Origin: Acidobacteriota bacterium
GTDB lineage: Bacteria; Acidobacteriota; Terriglobia; Terriglobales; SCQP01
Length of the DNA: 64,000 bases
Assembly: GCA_027459505.1 (NCBI GenBank)
Contig: DAIDIE010000041.1
Coordinates: 67,252 to 131,251, forward strand
Reading direction: 5' to 3'
Both the position numbers and the translations under genes were made by a program. Numbering within the stretch: position 1 is the first letter of the stretch; every line of letters begins with the position of its first letter. A model generated the notes under the pieces. That model did not search any database, had not been told where the DNA came from, and saw only the letters and a list, made by a program, of their open reading frames with translations. This document shows positions 6,919 to 16,084 of the stretch, in pieces.

Positions 6919-9138
6919 TTAGGCGGCTTGCGCCGGCGATGACTGCGGTTGAACAACGACATCGATGCTTCCCTTGGATGTGCTTCCCTCCGATCGCAGA
7001 GTGTCCACGTAAACGCGGCCACCCTCCGTCTGGAAGCGCAAGTCCAGGCTGGCGCCGCCGATCCGGACTCCATGCAGTTCCAGATGGGAAGCGCCAGGCG
7101 GCAGAAGCGGATTAGTGATGACGAGGCGGTGATGGAGGGCGTCGGCCTGCAGGCCGAGGAGGCTGGTCAGCAGCAGCGGCACCGCGCCCGCGGCCCAGGC
7201 CTGGGGATGGCAGGCGACGGGGTAGCGCACCGGCATCGAGAACTGCTTGCGATCATAGCCGGCAAAGACCTCCGGCAGGCGGTGGTGTTCAAAGTGGGTG
7301 GCGGCATCCAGAATGGCCGACATAACGCTGTGTGCCTGTTCGGCAAAGCCGTAGCGCTTCAGCCCGGCGGCGATGACAGAGTTGTCGTGGGGCCAAACCG
7401 TTCCTAAGTGGTAGCCGACGGGGTTGTAGCGACGTTCACCGGCGGACAGTGTGCGAATGCCCCAGCCGTTAAACATGTCATCGGCGGCGAGTCGCTGCGC
7501 AATGGCGCCAGCGTGGCGTTGGTCAACGATACCGGTCCAAAGCGCCTGCCCGGGGTTGGAACTGACCACCTGTGCGGGTTTGCCGCCCTGTTGCAAAGCA
7601 ATCGCGAGGAACTTCTTCTCCGGCATCCAGAAATCGCGGTTGAAGCGCTCCTTGAGCGCCTCCGCCTGTTGCCGCAATTGAGTGGCGCGCGTTTGATCCG
7701 CGATGGCGTCGTAAAGACCCGCAACGGAGTGTTGCGCGCGATAGACATAGCCCTGCACTTCGACCAGGGCAATCGGTTGTACGGCGAGCGAGCCATCGGC
7801 ATTCATCACTGAATCGCCGGAATCCTTCCAGCCCTGATTGCCGAGACCTTTACTGGATTTGGTGGCGTAGGAGAGATAGCCACCGTAGTGACGCATATTG
7901 GAGTCAATCCAGGACAGTGCGCGCTCCACGTTGGAGCGGAGCTGCGTGAACAGTTCGAGCTTGCCGCTCCAGTTCACGTATTCGCACAGCGCGATCAGAA
8001 ACAATGGCGTGGCGTCCACCGAGCCGTAGTAAGGGGTCTGGGGAATTTCATTCAAATGCGCGAGCTCTCCATCGCGCAGTTCGTGCAGGATCTTGCCGGG
8101 TTCTTCGTCGCGGTACTCGTCGTGCTTGGTGCCCTGATAGCTGGCCAGCAGGCGCAACGTGGATTCTGCGGTCGCCGTACTGAAGGCCATTGTCTGCAGC
8201 GCCGAGATCAGGCTGTCGCGCCCAAATAGGGCGGCGTACCAAGGCAGACCGGCGGAATAGTAATGCGAGCCGTGGAGCCCGGTTTGAAGCATTTCAAGAT
8301 CCAGCAGACTGCGCTGGATTGTGGAGTTCAGAGCGGGGTTGTCGCTGCGCAGCCTGGTGTGGCGCTCCAGCCACTGCTGGGAACTGGAATCGCGGGCGTC
8401 GGAGACGCGCTGGAGATGGCGAAGGATTCCCGTTGGTGGTGCGGCCTTCGACTCGGACTGTTCGGAGATGGTGGCGGAAACGCAGAGACTGGCCGTTTCG
8501 CCGGCGCCGAGTTGGAAGAGAAACTCAGCCCGGGTGCCGTTGGTCGACCGCGGCTTGGGGTCGAATTGAATCGTGGTTTGGCGCAGCAGGCCGTCAGCGC
8601 CGTTATAGCTGAGCACGAGAGAGCCACTTTCCCATCGAGGGTTCTCGGCTCGACCAACCTTTTTGGGAACCAGCCCGCGAATTTCAAACATAGGTTCGAA
8701 GGCCGACTCAAAGCGCAGCGACAGCGGCAGGCGGTGGGCGTTCACATCGTAGTTGGTGATGTGGAACTCGTCGTGAACGGCGGCGCGGGCGCCTTCCAGA
8801 TTGCCGTCGATCACGCGTTGCAGGTGAATGCCGAAGGTCTGCTCCGGAACCCCATTCTGGTGATCGGGGGGGGAGATCGCCTCGTTGGTCAATTCGAAGT
8901 CAACCACCGATCCCCGTCCTGACGACGCGGCAAGCACATTGGGGGCGGTATCCGCCAAGCGGATTTCATAGCCGTTCAGAAAGCGGCAGTCATGGTAATA
9001 CAGGCCATAGCCGTCCCGGTTGCCGGGCGGGATCTCGCCGCTCGCTTCACTCAGCAGGAACAGGTCGGCCTGTTTGGCCACGATGGCGCTGGCGATGTTT
9101 TTGGGAGAGTTGACGTCTTTGGCGGGTTCACCCCTCAT
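6919..9138 (-). CDS. Glycogen debranching enzyme / amylo-alpha-1,6-glucosidase family
   Basis: About 739 residues. The N-terminal region (about 1-230) matches the GDE N-terminal bis domain with its YGLYYHDCRFLNGYEI signature. The remainder is an alpha/alpha toroid like other amylo-alpha-1,6-glucosidases: GLPWYAALFGRDSLISAL (about 310), the LHELRDGELAHLNEIPQTPYYGSVDATPLF region, and GTVWPHDNSVIAAGLKRYGF (about 590), all family hallmarks. It would trim branch points in glycogen-like alpha-glucans; no signal peptide is visible, so it is cytoplasmic. It is the first gene of a three-gene minus-strand operon. The ATG at 9138 has GCGAGG about 9 nt upstream. Confidence 0.88.
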   Translation of the reverse strand: MRGEPAKDVNSPKNIASAIVAKQADLFLLSEASGEIPPGNRDGYGLYYHDCRFLNGYEIRLADTAPNVLAASSGRGSVVDFELTNEAISPPDHQNGVPEQTFGIHLQRVIDGNLEGARAAVHDEFHITNYDVNAHRLPLSLRFESAFEPMFEIRGLVPKKVGRAENPRWESGSLVLSYNGADGLLRQTTIQFDPKPRSTNGTRAEFLFQLGAGETASLCVSATISEQSESKAAPPTGILRHLQRVSDARDSSSQQWLERHTRLRSDNPALNSTIQRSLLDLEMLQTGLHGSHYYSAGLPWYAALFGRDSLISALQTMAFSTATAESTLRLLASYQGTKHDEYRDEEPGKILHELRDGELAHLNEIPQTPYYGSVDATPLFLIALCEYVNWSGKLELFTQLRSNVERALSWIDSNMRHYGGYLSYATKSSKGLGNQGWKDSGDSVMNADGSLAVQPIALVEVQGYVYRAQHSVAGLYDAIADQTRATQLRQQAEALKERFNRDFWMPEKKFLAIALQQGGKPAQVVSSNPGQALWTGIVDQRHAGAIAQRLAADDMFNGWGIRTLSAGERRYNPVGYHLGTVWPHDNSVIAAGLKRYGFAEQAHSVMSAILDAATHFEHHRLPEVFAGYDRKQFSMPVRYPVACHPQAWAAGAVPLLLTSLLGLQADALHHRLVITNPLLPPGASHLELHGVRIGGASLDLRFQTEGGRVYVDTLRSEGSTSKGSIDVVVQPQSSPAQAA

Positions 9139-9321
9139 ATCGTGGCCTCGCAGGGTCTGGACTATTGTGATTGGGTTCTTGCGGGGAAAAGGAGCTCACT
9201 ATCATGGGAGTGATGCCCTGTTGGGCGCGGCTGTTGTGCGCAGGCTCGACATCCTGATGTCAGGGCGGGGCATCTGGGGGGAGTGCCGGTGCTTGCTTGC
9301 TGGTCCACGGGGCCTATCGCC

Positions 9322-10680
9322 ATGAGGGGTTGGAAGGCAGGTGCTGGGGCCCCAGAGGCAGTTGTGGAAACACAGGACGCCATCAGTTTGGTTAATCGGG
9401 CGGCGGTTCCGCTCAGTTTTGAGTCGCCGCGGGATTACTGTGCGCTGCTGGAATGGATTGGCGGGCGGCGGCTGGTGCTCATCGGCGAGGCCAGCCATGG
9501 CACTCACGACTTTTATCGCGAGCGTATACGCATTACGCAACTGCTGCTGCAGCGGAAGGGGTTCAGCGGCATTGCCATTGAAGGGGATTGGCCGGACGCT
9601 TATCGCGTTCACCGTTTCGTTCGGGGTCGCGGCGAGGATGGAGACGCCGAGGAGGCGCTGCGGGATTTTCGCAAATTTCCAGCGTGGATGTGGCGCAACA
9701 TGGACGTGCTGGCGTTCATTGAATGGCTGCGCGACTTCAACGTGCAGCGCTCCCCGGACCGGCAGGTGGGCTTTTACGGGATGGATCTGTACAGCCTGCA
9801 TGCCTCCATGCAATCGGTTCTGAACTACCTGGACAAGGTAGACCCTGATGCCGCTGCGCGCGCTCGTTACCGCTACTCCTGTTTTGATCAGTTTGGAGAA
9901 GACGCGCAGGCCTATGGCTACGCGGCCAGTTTCGGGTTGAGTGCGAGCTGTGAGGAGGAGGCGGTGGCGCAGATGGTGGAAATGCGGCGGCGCGCGCACG
10001 AGTTGGCCCAGCGGGACGGACGGCTGGATGCGGACGAGCACTTTTTTGCCCAGGAGAACGCGCGTCTGGTGCACGACGCCGCACGCTATTACCGCGCCAT
10101 GTTCGGCGGCCGGGCAGAATCGTGGAACGTGCGCGACAGCCATATGGCCGACACCCTCTCGCTGTTGCTGCAGCGTTTTCCCGAGGCCAGAGTGGTGGTA
10201 TGGGCGCATAATTCTCATCTCGGCGATGCCCGGGCCACGCAGATGTCCGCGGAAGGCGAAGTCAACCTGGGCCAGCTCCTGCGAGAACGTTTCGGGGATG
10301 AGGTCTATTCGATTGGTTTCACCACACATTCCGGTGAAGTGACGGCGGCCTCGAAGTGGGACGGAATGGCGGAGCGCAAGCGTCTGCGTCTGGCAGTGGC
10401 GGGCAGCTACGAGGCGCTGTTTCACGAATGTGGACTTTCCGCCTTTCTGCTCTCAACCAGAGATGTCCGGGCGGCTTTGCAGCCGGCGCGGCTGGAACGG
10501 GCGGTGGGGGTGATCTATCAACCCCAGACGGAGCGGCTCAGCCACTATTTCCAATGTGATCTGGGGGGGCAGTTCGATGCCGTAATCCACATCGACCGAA
10601 CCAAGGCGCTGATTCCTCTGGAGCGCACCAGTCATTGGGAGATGGGTGAGCTTCCAGAGACGTTCCCGTTTGCCGTATGA
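9322..10680 (+). CDS. Erythromycin esterase family protein
   Basis: About 452 residues. The family core is plain: LIGEASHGTHDFYRERIRI (about 50, with the metal/active-site Glu and His), IAIEGDWPDAYRVHRF, VGFYGMDLYSLHASM and VVWAHNSHLGDARATQM (about 290). True Ere enzymes hydrolyse macrolide lactones, but most genomic members of this superfamily are hydrolases of unknown substrate, so resistance should not be assumed. There is no signal peptide. The start is uncertain: ATG 9322 follows GGGG, but in-frame GTGs at 9283 and 9289 lie just after GGGGGAG and could be used. It is divergent from the debranching operon. Confidence 0.85.
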   Translation: MRGWKAGAGAPEAVVETQDAISLVNRAAVPLSFESPRDYCALLEWIGGRRLVLIGEASHGTHDFYRERIRITQLLLQRKGFSGIAIEGDWPDAYRVHRFVRGRGEDGDAEEALRDFRKFPAWMWRNMDVLAFIEWLRDFNVQRSPDRQVGFYGMDLYSLHASMQSVLNYLDKVDPDAAARARYRYSCFDQFGEDAQAYGYAASFGLSASCEEEAVAQMVEMRRRAHELAQRDGRLDADEHFFAQENARLVHDAARYYRAMFGGRAESWNVRDSHMADTLSLLLQRFPEARVVVWAHNSHLGDARATQMSAEGEVNLGQLLRERFGDEVYSIGFTTHSGEVTAASKWDGMAERKRLRLAVAGSYEALFHECGLSAFLLSTRDVRAALQPARLERAVGVIYQPQTERLSHYFQCDLGGQFDAVIHIDRTKALIPLERTSHWEMGELPETFPFAV

Positions 10681-10759
10681 GGGGCGTAGTGTCTTCTTGG
10701 GAGCTGGCGGCATTTACTCAGCGGACAGGGGCAAATTCCATCGGTTAAAATAAAGAGGC

Positions 10760-11548
10760 TTGCCCCAGTCATTCCAACCGGCGTCGCCTGCGGCTGGCCG
10801 TGCTTCCGAGTCAGCTTCCAGCCAGGAACCGCTACGCCTGCCTGCCTGTCTGTTTATCATTTCTGCGCCCTCCGGTTCGGGAAAGACGACGCTGGTGCGC
10901 GAACTGTTCCGACAGGTACCAAGGCTGGAGTTTTCCATCTCCTACACCACCCGGCCACCGCGCGGCAGTGAGCAGCATGGACGCGAGTACTTCTTTGTCA
11001 GCCGCCCGCAATTTGAGGAGATGATCGCGAAGGGCGATTTCCTGGAATACGCCGAGGTCTTTGGCAACTACTACGGTACGGCGCGCAGCTTTCTGCAACA
11101 GGCTGGTGAGGATGGAAGGGATTTGGTGCTGGATATCGATGTCCAGGGAGCGGCCAAAGTGAGGCAGCAATTGCCTCACGCAGTAAGCATCTTCATCGCG
11201 CCGCCTGACCTGGAGACATTGACGTGGCGGCTGAGCAGCCGGGGCCTGGACTCGCAGGAGGTGATGGAGTGCCGCCTGCGGGATGCCACCGGCGAAATCG
11301 CCGCATATAATAGATACGACTACGTGCTGATCAATGATCGGCTGGAGGAATCGGTCGATCACCTGCGGGCGATAGTGCTTTGCGAGCAGGCGCGAGTACG
11401 AGGCTGGGGGCAGGTGGTGCCCGGCGCCGCGCCCGAGGAGTGCGGGAAGCTGGCCTTGCTTGCGGAGGAGTGCCTGCAGAAAAACGTTCAAGGGCGGCTG
11501 ATGCCGGTGCTGCGTTCCTTCGGCATTGTCGAAAAGACCATGTGCTGA
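10760..11548 (+). CDS. gmk: Guanylate kinase
   Basis: About 262 residues; phosphorylates GMP to GDP using ATP. The P-loop SAPSGSGKTT lies near residue 32. The GMP-binding region has SYTTRPPRGSEQHGREY, and YAEVFGNYYGT and VLDIDVQGA (about 130) are diagnostic. The usual enzyme is about 200-210 residues; here there are about 25 extra residues before the P-loop and about 40 after the normal C-terminus, neither with a recognisable domain. The open frame begins with TTG at 10760 after AAAGAGG; no internal ATG precedes the P-loop. A TAAAAT at 10746 may be the -10 element. It is the first gene of the gmk-rpoZ-coaBC run. Confidence 0.93.
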   Translation: MPQSFQPASPAAGRASESASSQEPLRLPACLFIISAPSGSGKTTLVRELFRQVPRLEFSISYTTRPPRGSEQHGREYFFVSRPQFEEMIAKGDFLEYAEVFGNYYGTARSFLQQAGEDGRDLVLDIDVQGAAKVRQQLPHAVSIFIAPPDLETLTWRLSSRGLDSQEVMECRLRDATGEIAAYNRYDYVLINDRLEESVDHLRAIVLCEQARVRGWGQVVPGAAPEECGKLALLAEECLQKNVQGRLMPVLRSFGIVEKTMC

Positions 11549-11613
11549 GCGGGAAACCGCTATGGTGCGAACCGCCAGCCTCATTGCAGGAGGCGGCGCA
11601 AAGGATAGGTGTT

Positions 11614-11835
11614 ATGAGCTACCAGAGTATTGAAGATTTGCCCAGCCGCTACCAGTTCGTGCATGTGGTTGCGCGCCGTGCCCGCAAGATTCAGGCCGGT
11701 GCCCGTCCACTGCTGGGCAACGTATCCCGCAAAGCCACGCGCGTAGCGCAGGCGGAGGTGATGGGAGGGCTGGTGCAGTTCACCGTTCCCCAGCCCGAGG
11801 CCGAGCAAGGGAGCGAGGAGCAGCAGGGCGAGTAG
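11614..11835 (+). CDS. rpoZ: RNA polymerase omega subunit
   Basis: A 73-residue protein beginning MSYQSIEDLPSRYQFV, with the omega core RRARKIQAGARP (about 23-34) and an acidic Gln/Glu-rich tail. Omega helps assemble and stabilise RNA polymerase by binding the beta-prime C-terminus. The location between gmk and coaBC matches the gene order of many bacteria, which strengthens the call. The frame stays open upstream to 11380, but only the ATG at 11614 gives an omega N-terminus. Confidence 0.92.
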   Translation: MSYQSIEDLPSRYQFVHVVARRARKIQAGARPLLGNVSRKATRVAQAEVMGGLVQFTVPQPEAEQGSEEQQGE

Positions 11836-11899
11836 GCCCGGCTGAGACCCGCTGAGGCGAAGGCTCGATGAGGAGAGCCAATGCCGTCGCATTGTCAGC

Positions 11900-13165
11900 A
11901 TGAAAATCATTCTGGGCGTCACCGGCGGTATCGCCGCCTACAAGGCTGCCGAGCTGCTGCGCGAGTTTCAGCAGCGCGAGGTGGCGGTGCGGGTGGTGAT
12001 GACGCGCCGCGCCCAGGAGTTCATACGCCCGCTCACGTTCGCGGCGCTGAGCGGACAGCCAGTGATCACCGAGCTGTTTCCCGCGGCTGGCGCGACGTCC
12101 CCCGCTGATTTCGAATCTTCCATAGAGCACATTGCGGTGGCGCAAAGCGCCGACGCGCTGGTTATAGCCCCCGCTACCGCAAACACGCTGGCGCGCCTGG
12201 CGCACGGTTTTGCCGGGGATTTTCTCGGGACGCTTTATTTGGCCTGTCCCGCCCCAGTGATTGTGGCGCCCGCCATGAACGTGGAGATGTGGAATCACCC
12301 GGCTACGCAGGAGAACGCAGCCAAGCTGCGGTCGCGCGGAGTGGTGATCGTGGAGCCGGAGACGGGGGCACTGGCGTGCGGCATGACCGGCGCGGGGCGG
12401 CTCGCAGCGCTCTCGTCCATTGTGGATGCCGCCTTGGCCGCAGTGGAGCGGCGTAAGAAGGAACAGGGTTCGCGGCGAGACCTGAGTGGCGAGGCGATTG
12501 TCATCACTGCGGGGCCGACCCGCGAGTACCTGGATCCGGTGCGCTTTCTAAGCAACCGGTCCAGTGGGCGGATGGGATACGCGCTGGCGCAGGCGGCGGC
12601 GGAACGTGGTGCAGACGTCATTCTGATCACCGGTCCGGTCTCAGTACCGGCGCCAATGGACGCGAGGGTGAGCGTCGTCCCGGTGGTCACGGCGGAGGAG
12701 ATGGCAGATGCCACCCTGCGGCATGTAAATGCCGCCAGCGTAGCGATCCTTGCCGCCGCAGTTGCGGATTACCGGCCAGCAACGGTGGCCCCTCTCAAGC
12801 TGAAGAAGGCGCAAGAACGCGTAGAACTGGAACTGGTTCGCAATCGGGACATCCTGGCGGAGTTGGGGCAGCGGAGTGATCGGCCACTGCTGATCGGCTT
12901 TGCGGCGGAAACGGGCGCCGATATCGAGGCGGGGCGTACGAAGCTGCGCGCAAAGAACGCCGATCTCATTGTTTTCAATGATGTGAGCCGGCCGGGGATT
13001 GGCTTCGATTCCGAAGCGAATGCGGTTACACTGCTGTCTCACTGGCGGGAACGCGCGGTGCCAACTGCGTCCAAGCGGGAGATTGCGGACCAGATTCTGG
13101 ATGAGGCTCTCTTGCTGCGCGAGTGGCGCGGTGCAGCCTCGGAAGCCTCCGGTGGCAACCGCTAG
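11900..13165 (+). CDS. coaBC: Bifunctional phosphopantothenoylcysteine decarboxylase / phosphopantothenate-cysteine ligase
   Basis: About 421 residues catalysing two successive steps of coenzyme A synthesis. The N-terminal flavoprotein half (CoaC) starts ILGVTGGIAAYKAAELL and includes PAMNVEMWNHPATQENA with the catalytic-region Asn. The C-terminal ligase half (CoaB) carries ITAGPTREYLDPVRFLSNRSSGRMG (about 200) and KKAQERVELELVRNRDIL with the conserved Lys. Both halves look intact and length is normal. It follows rpoZ by about 65 bases and is read in the same direction as the uracil-DNA glycosylase downstream. Confidence 0.95.
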   Translation: MKIILGVTGGIAAYKAAELLREFQQREVAVRVVMTRRAQEFIRPLTFAALSGQPVITELFPAAGATSPADFESSIEHIAVAQSADALVIAPATANTLARLAHGFAGDFLGTLYLACPAPVIVAPAMNVEMWNHPATQENAAKLRSRGVVIVEPETGALACGMTGAGRLAALSSIVDAALAAVERRKKEQGSRRDLSGEAIVITAGPTREYLDPVRFLSNRSSGRMGYALAQAAAERGADVILITGPVSVPAPMDARVSVVPVVTAEEMADATLRHVNAASVAILAAAVADYRPATVAPLKLKKAQERVELELVRNRDILAELGQRSDRPLLIGFAAETGADIEAGRTKLRAKNADLIVFNDVSRPGIGFDSEANAVTLLSHWRERAVPTASKREIADQILDEALLLREWRGAASEASGGNR

Positions 13166-13208
13166 AGAGTCGTTGTGCGGCACGGATAATCGGGGCCGGA
13201 GCTTTGTC

Positions 13209-14153
13209 ATGAATGAAGAACAGCGGCGATTGCTCGCCGAGTATCTGCGCTTCCAGCGTGAATTGGGGATCGATACCGTCCGGCTTGATGTAAGCCGCTT
13301 TGCGCCGGGGAAAACGGAGGCGCAAGCCGCTGGGGCGGATGGCAGCGCCAGCGTTGGCGCATTCCCGGCAAACGCCGCCGCCAGCCGCACTACGGGATTC
13401 ACCGCCGCTGAACCACGGCGTGCAGGCGGCTCGAGCGGGTTCAGCCTGGCCGATAGTTTGAAGGCATCCAGGCCAACAGCATCCACGACGGCGAGGGCCG
13501 CCGCCGCGGCGGCAGCGCCCAACGAGGCGACGCATGTGCAAACGTCCGCCGTGCGCGCTGGCGAAGGTTCGGCGCCACTCGTTGGCATTCGTGGGGACCT
13601 AGGCGACTGCACGCGCTGCAAGCTGCACGGTTTGGGGCGCAAGCAGATCGTCTTCGGTACTGGAAATCCCAGCGCGGAACTGGTCTTTGTTGGGGAAGCT
13701 CCGGGTGCGGATGAAGACGAGCAGGGTATTCCCTTCGTAGGCCGTGCCGGGCAGTTGCTCACCGACATGATCCAAAAAGGTATGGGCGTAGCGCGTGAGC
13801 AGGTCTACATCTGTAATGTCGTTAAGTGCCGGCCGCCGCAGAATCGTACGCCGGAGAGCGATGAGTGTCAGGCGTGTTCGCCGTTTCTGTTGCGGCAACT
13901 CGCCGCCATCCGGCCACGCATGATTTGTGCGCTCGGAGCGGTGGCGGCGCAGAATCTGCTGAACTATAAAGGGTCGCTGGCATCGGTGCGGGGCCGTATT
14001 CACGACGTGAACGTGGATGGATATGCCACCAAGCTGGTGGTGACCTATCATCCCGCCTACCTGCTGCGAGACCCGTCGCAGAAGAAAGAGGCGTGGAAGG
14101 ATCTGCAGATTGTCATGGGCTACCTGGGACTGACGCCTCCGGCGCGTGGGTAG
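13209..14153 (+). CDS. Family 4 uracil-DNA glycosylase (Fe-S cluster type)
   Basis: About 314 residues; removes uracil from DNA to start base-excision repair. The catalytic domain occupies roughly residues 130-305: CTRCKL and CQAC supply candidate Fe-S ligands, GEAPGADEDEQG is motif A, and HPAYLLR is motif B. The first about 125 residues contain a low-complexity Ala-rich linker, so the protein is longer than typical family 4 enzymes of about 200-230 residues. ATG 13209 is the first start giving the charged N-terminus MNEEQRRLLAEYL; the frame stays open upstream inside coaBC. It probably belongs to the gmk-rpoZ-coaBC operon. Confidence 0.92.
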   Translation: MNEEQRRLLAEYLRFQRELGIDTVRLDVSRFAPGKTEAQAAGADGSASVGAFPANAAASRTTGFTAAEPRRAGGSSGFSLADSLKASRPTASTTARAAAAAAAPNEATHVQTSAVRAGEGSAPLVGIRGDLGDCTRCKLHGLGRKQIVFGTGNPSAELVFVGEAPGADEDEQGIPFVGRAGQLLTDMIQKGMGVAREQVYICNVVKCRPPQNRTPESDECQACSPFLLRQLAAIRPRMICALGAVAAQNLLNYKGSLASVRGRIHDVNVDGYATKLVVTYHPAYLLRDPSQKKEAWKDLQIVMGYLGLTPPARG

Positions 14154-14258
14154 AGCAGGTGGTGACCTCTTGGCGGCCCGCCTTCAGAACGGGCGCAGCG
14201 GTTCGCGAAGTTGAGCGGCCAGCGAAGGTTCCGAGCCGCCCTGTTGAGTGGTATTGGA

Positions 14259-15962
14259 ATGGGAATCATCATGAGTTCTGTGCGCCGGCAATCGCCATTG
14301 TTCTGGATGCTGCTGCTGGGAGGACTGGCCGCCATGGCTGGCGGATATTGGCTGTCCGCGCCCGCAGTCGGTAACGATTGGGCGCTCCACAAGCCAGCCG
14401 CTTCCGGGGTAAACCAGCGGCCGCTGACGCGGGCGTCGTTTCTGGCGCAATTTGCCGCCACGCCAGAGGAGCATGCCTGGGCGCAAGAAGCGATGCATCT
14501 GGGCGACAACATCACCGATTTGTCCTTTGACGATGCCCTGCAGCGGGCGCGGCAGGAGACCTCAACCGTTGATCCAGTGGTGCAGGCGGCAACCGATGCG
14601 TTGTTGAAGGATCGTCAGCAACTGGCCCAACTGAAACAGTCCGGCGCGCCGCCCGAGACGATTCAGGTGCAAAAGGCGCAATGCGATCTGGACGCGGCGC
14701 GGCTGCGCGATGTTCAGGGGGACGCGTTACGCGCTAAAGGAAATCCCACGGGGAAAGTGCAGCGTCTGCTGGCGGAGCATGAAGCCGCGCATCACAAAGC
14801 CGATCAGGAGGCGAGCCAAACCTCCGGCATCGATACACTGCATCCCCGCGGTCTGGATTCGGAGATCATGGCCTGGCGTGCGCTGCGGCGGGAAGCCGGT
14901 TTGCTCGACGCGGCCGCTCATACGACGCTGTCAAGAATTCCCACCATTGAACAACGGCACGTGGCGCTGCATGCTGAGATGCAAGGGGCGCTGCAGCAGC
15001 TGTCCCAGCTACCCGAGGCGGAACGTCTGCGGCGCACCAAGGAGCTGACGGCTGAGCAGGAGCAACTCTCGCGCTTTGATCAGGAAATCGATCTCCGCAA
15101 GCAATTGGCCGACACCTACCATCGCTGGTCGAGCAGCCTGGCCCAGCGCGAGACTGAAGTGGGCCGCTCGGTTGTGCAGAGCTTTCTCTGGATCGTGTCG
15201 ATCATTCTGCTGCTGCTGGCGATAAACCTGATCTTGCGGCGCACCCTGCATCACCTGCATCGCGAACAGAAGCGTCTGATGACCTTGCATCATCTTTCGC
15301 GTTTTGCCTGTGAGGCGGTCGCCGCCATCGGGATTCTGATGGTTCTCTTCGGGCGTCCGGAGCAGCTCGCGACTATTCTGGGCATTTCGGGCGCGGGGCT
15401 GATGGTGGCGTTCCAGGACCCTCTGCTCAGTATCGCGGGATGGTTCATCCTGATCGGCGGCAATGGGATTGCGGTTGGCGACTGGGTGGAAATCGACGAG
15501 GTCGTTGGAGAGGTGCAGGAGATCAGTCTTCTGCGGACGACGCTGCTGGAGACCGGGGAGGTGGGTGGCTACACCGGAAGGCGCGTGTACTTTCCCAACA
15601 GCTTCACGCTCAACGGACATTACTTCAACTTTTCGACTTCGGGGCAGTGGCTGTGGGACGAGTTGGAACTGGCCCTGCCGGGTGGATGCGATCCGCGCGC
15701 CACAGCGCAGCAACTGCAGGAGGTGGTGCAGCGCGAAACTTCCGGGTATTTGGAGCGGGCAAAGCAGGAATGGGCACGCGTGCTGAAGCCGGAGACTCTC
15801 GGGCGAATGCCACTGGAGTGCTCGGTGCAGCTCCATCCCTCCAGCAGCGGCTTGGTGATCAGCATTCGCTACCTCAGTCCCGCTCAGGATCGGGCGCGCA
15901 TTCGCGCCGAACTGCGGCATGTGCTGGCGGAGGATCTGGAACGTACCGCGGCGGCGCGTTAA
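14259..15962 (+). CDS. MscS-family mechanosensitive ion channel with long N-terminal periplasmic region
   Basis: About 567 residues. An N-terminal signal/anchor (about residues 10-35) leads into a long Gln/Glu-rich helical region (about 85-310) predicted to be periplasmic coiled coil. Several membrane segments follow (IVSIILLLLAINLIL; AVAAIGILMVLF; LGISGAGLMVAFQDPLLSIAGWFILI), with the pore-lining Gly/Ala pattern of MscS TM3, then the beta-domain (GDWVEIDEVVGEVQEISLLRTTLLE) and YFPNSFTLNG. Channels of this family release solutes on hypo-osmotic shock. ATG 14259 is used; ATG 14271 is equally possible. A good intrinsic terminator follows. Confidence 0.85.
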   Translation: MGIIMSSVRRQSPLFWMLLLGGLAAMAGGYWLSAPAVGNDWALHKPAASGVNQRPLTRASFLAQFAATPEEHAWAQEAMHLGDNITDLSFDDALQRARQETSTVDPVVQAATDALLKDRQQLAQLKQSGAPPETIQVQKAQCDLDAARLRDVQGDALRAKGNPTGKVQRLLAEHEAAHHKADQEASQTSGIDTLHPRGLDSEIMAWRALRREAGLLDAAAHTTLSRIPTIEQRHVALHAEMQGALQQLSQLPEAERLRRTKELTAEQEQLSRFDQEIDLRKQLADTYHRWSSSLAQRETEVGRSVVQSFLWIVSIILLLLAINLILRRTLHHLHREQKRLMTLHHLSRFACEAVAAIGILMVLFGRPEQLATILGISGAGLMVAFQDPLLSIAGWFILIGGNGIAVGDWVEIDEVVGEVQEISLLRTTLLETGEVGGYTGRRVYFPNSFTLNGHYFNFSTSGQWLWDELELALPGGCDPRATAQQLQEVVQRETSGYLERAKQEWARVLKPETLGRMPLECSVQLHPSSSGLVISIRYLSPAQDRARIRAELRHVLAEDLERTAAAR

Positions 15963-15968
15963 CCCAAC

Positions 15969-15990
15969 GCCGGCACCAGCCGGCATTTTT
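15969..15990 (+). terminator. Intrinsic terminator after the MscS-type gene
   Basis: GCCGGC at 15969-15974 and GCCGGC at 15979-15984 form a 6-bp stem around ACCA, followed by ATTTTT. It lies seven bases after the MscS stop codon. Confidence 0.7.
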
Positions 15991-16084
15991 CCGGCGGCCA
16001 TTTGCGGCTTTTCCTGAGCACGGGAAGGCTTGCCTGGGTAAAGGGCCGGCATCGTTGCCGCTATGGAGCAGAAGCTTTGGGTAT

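Noticed and set aside
9322-10680. Macrolide-resistance gene.
   Set aside because: The fold is that of the erythromycin esterase superfamily, but most members have unknown substrates and nothing nearby suggests mobile resistance.
12641-13768. A 375-codon minus-strand frame across coaBC and the glycosylase gene.
   Set aside because: It is antisense to two well-supported genes and spans their junction.
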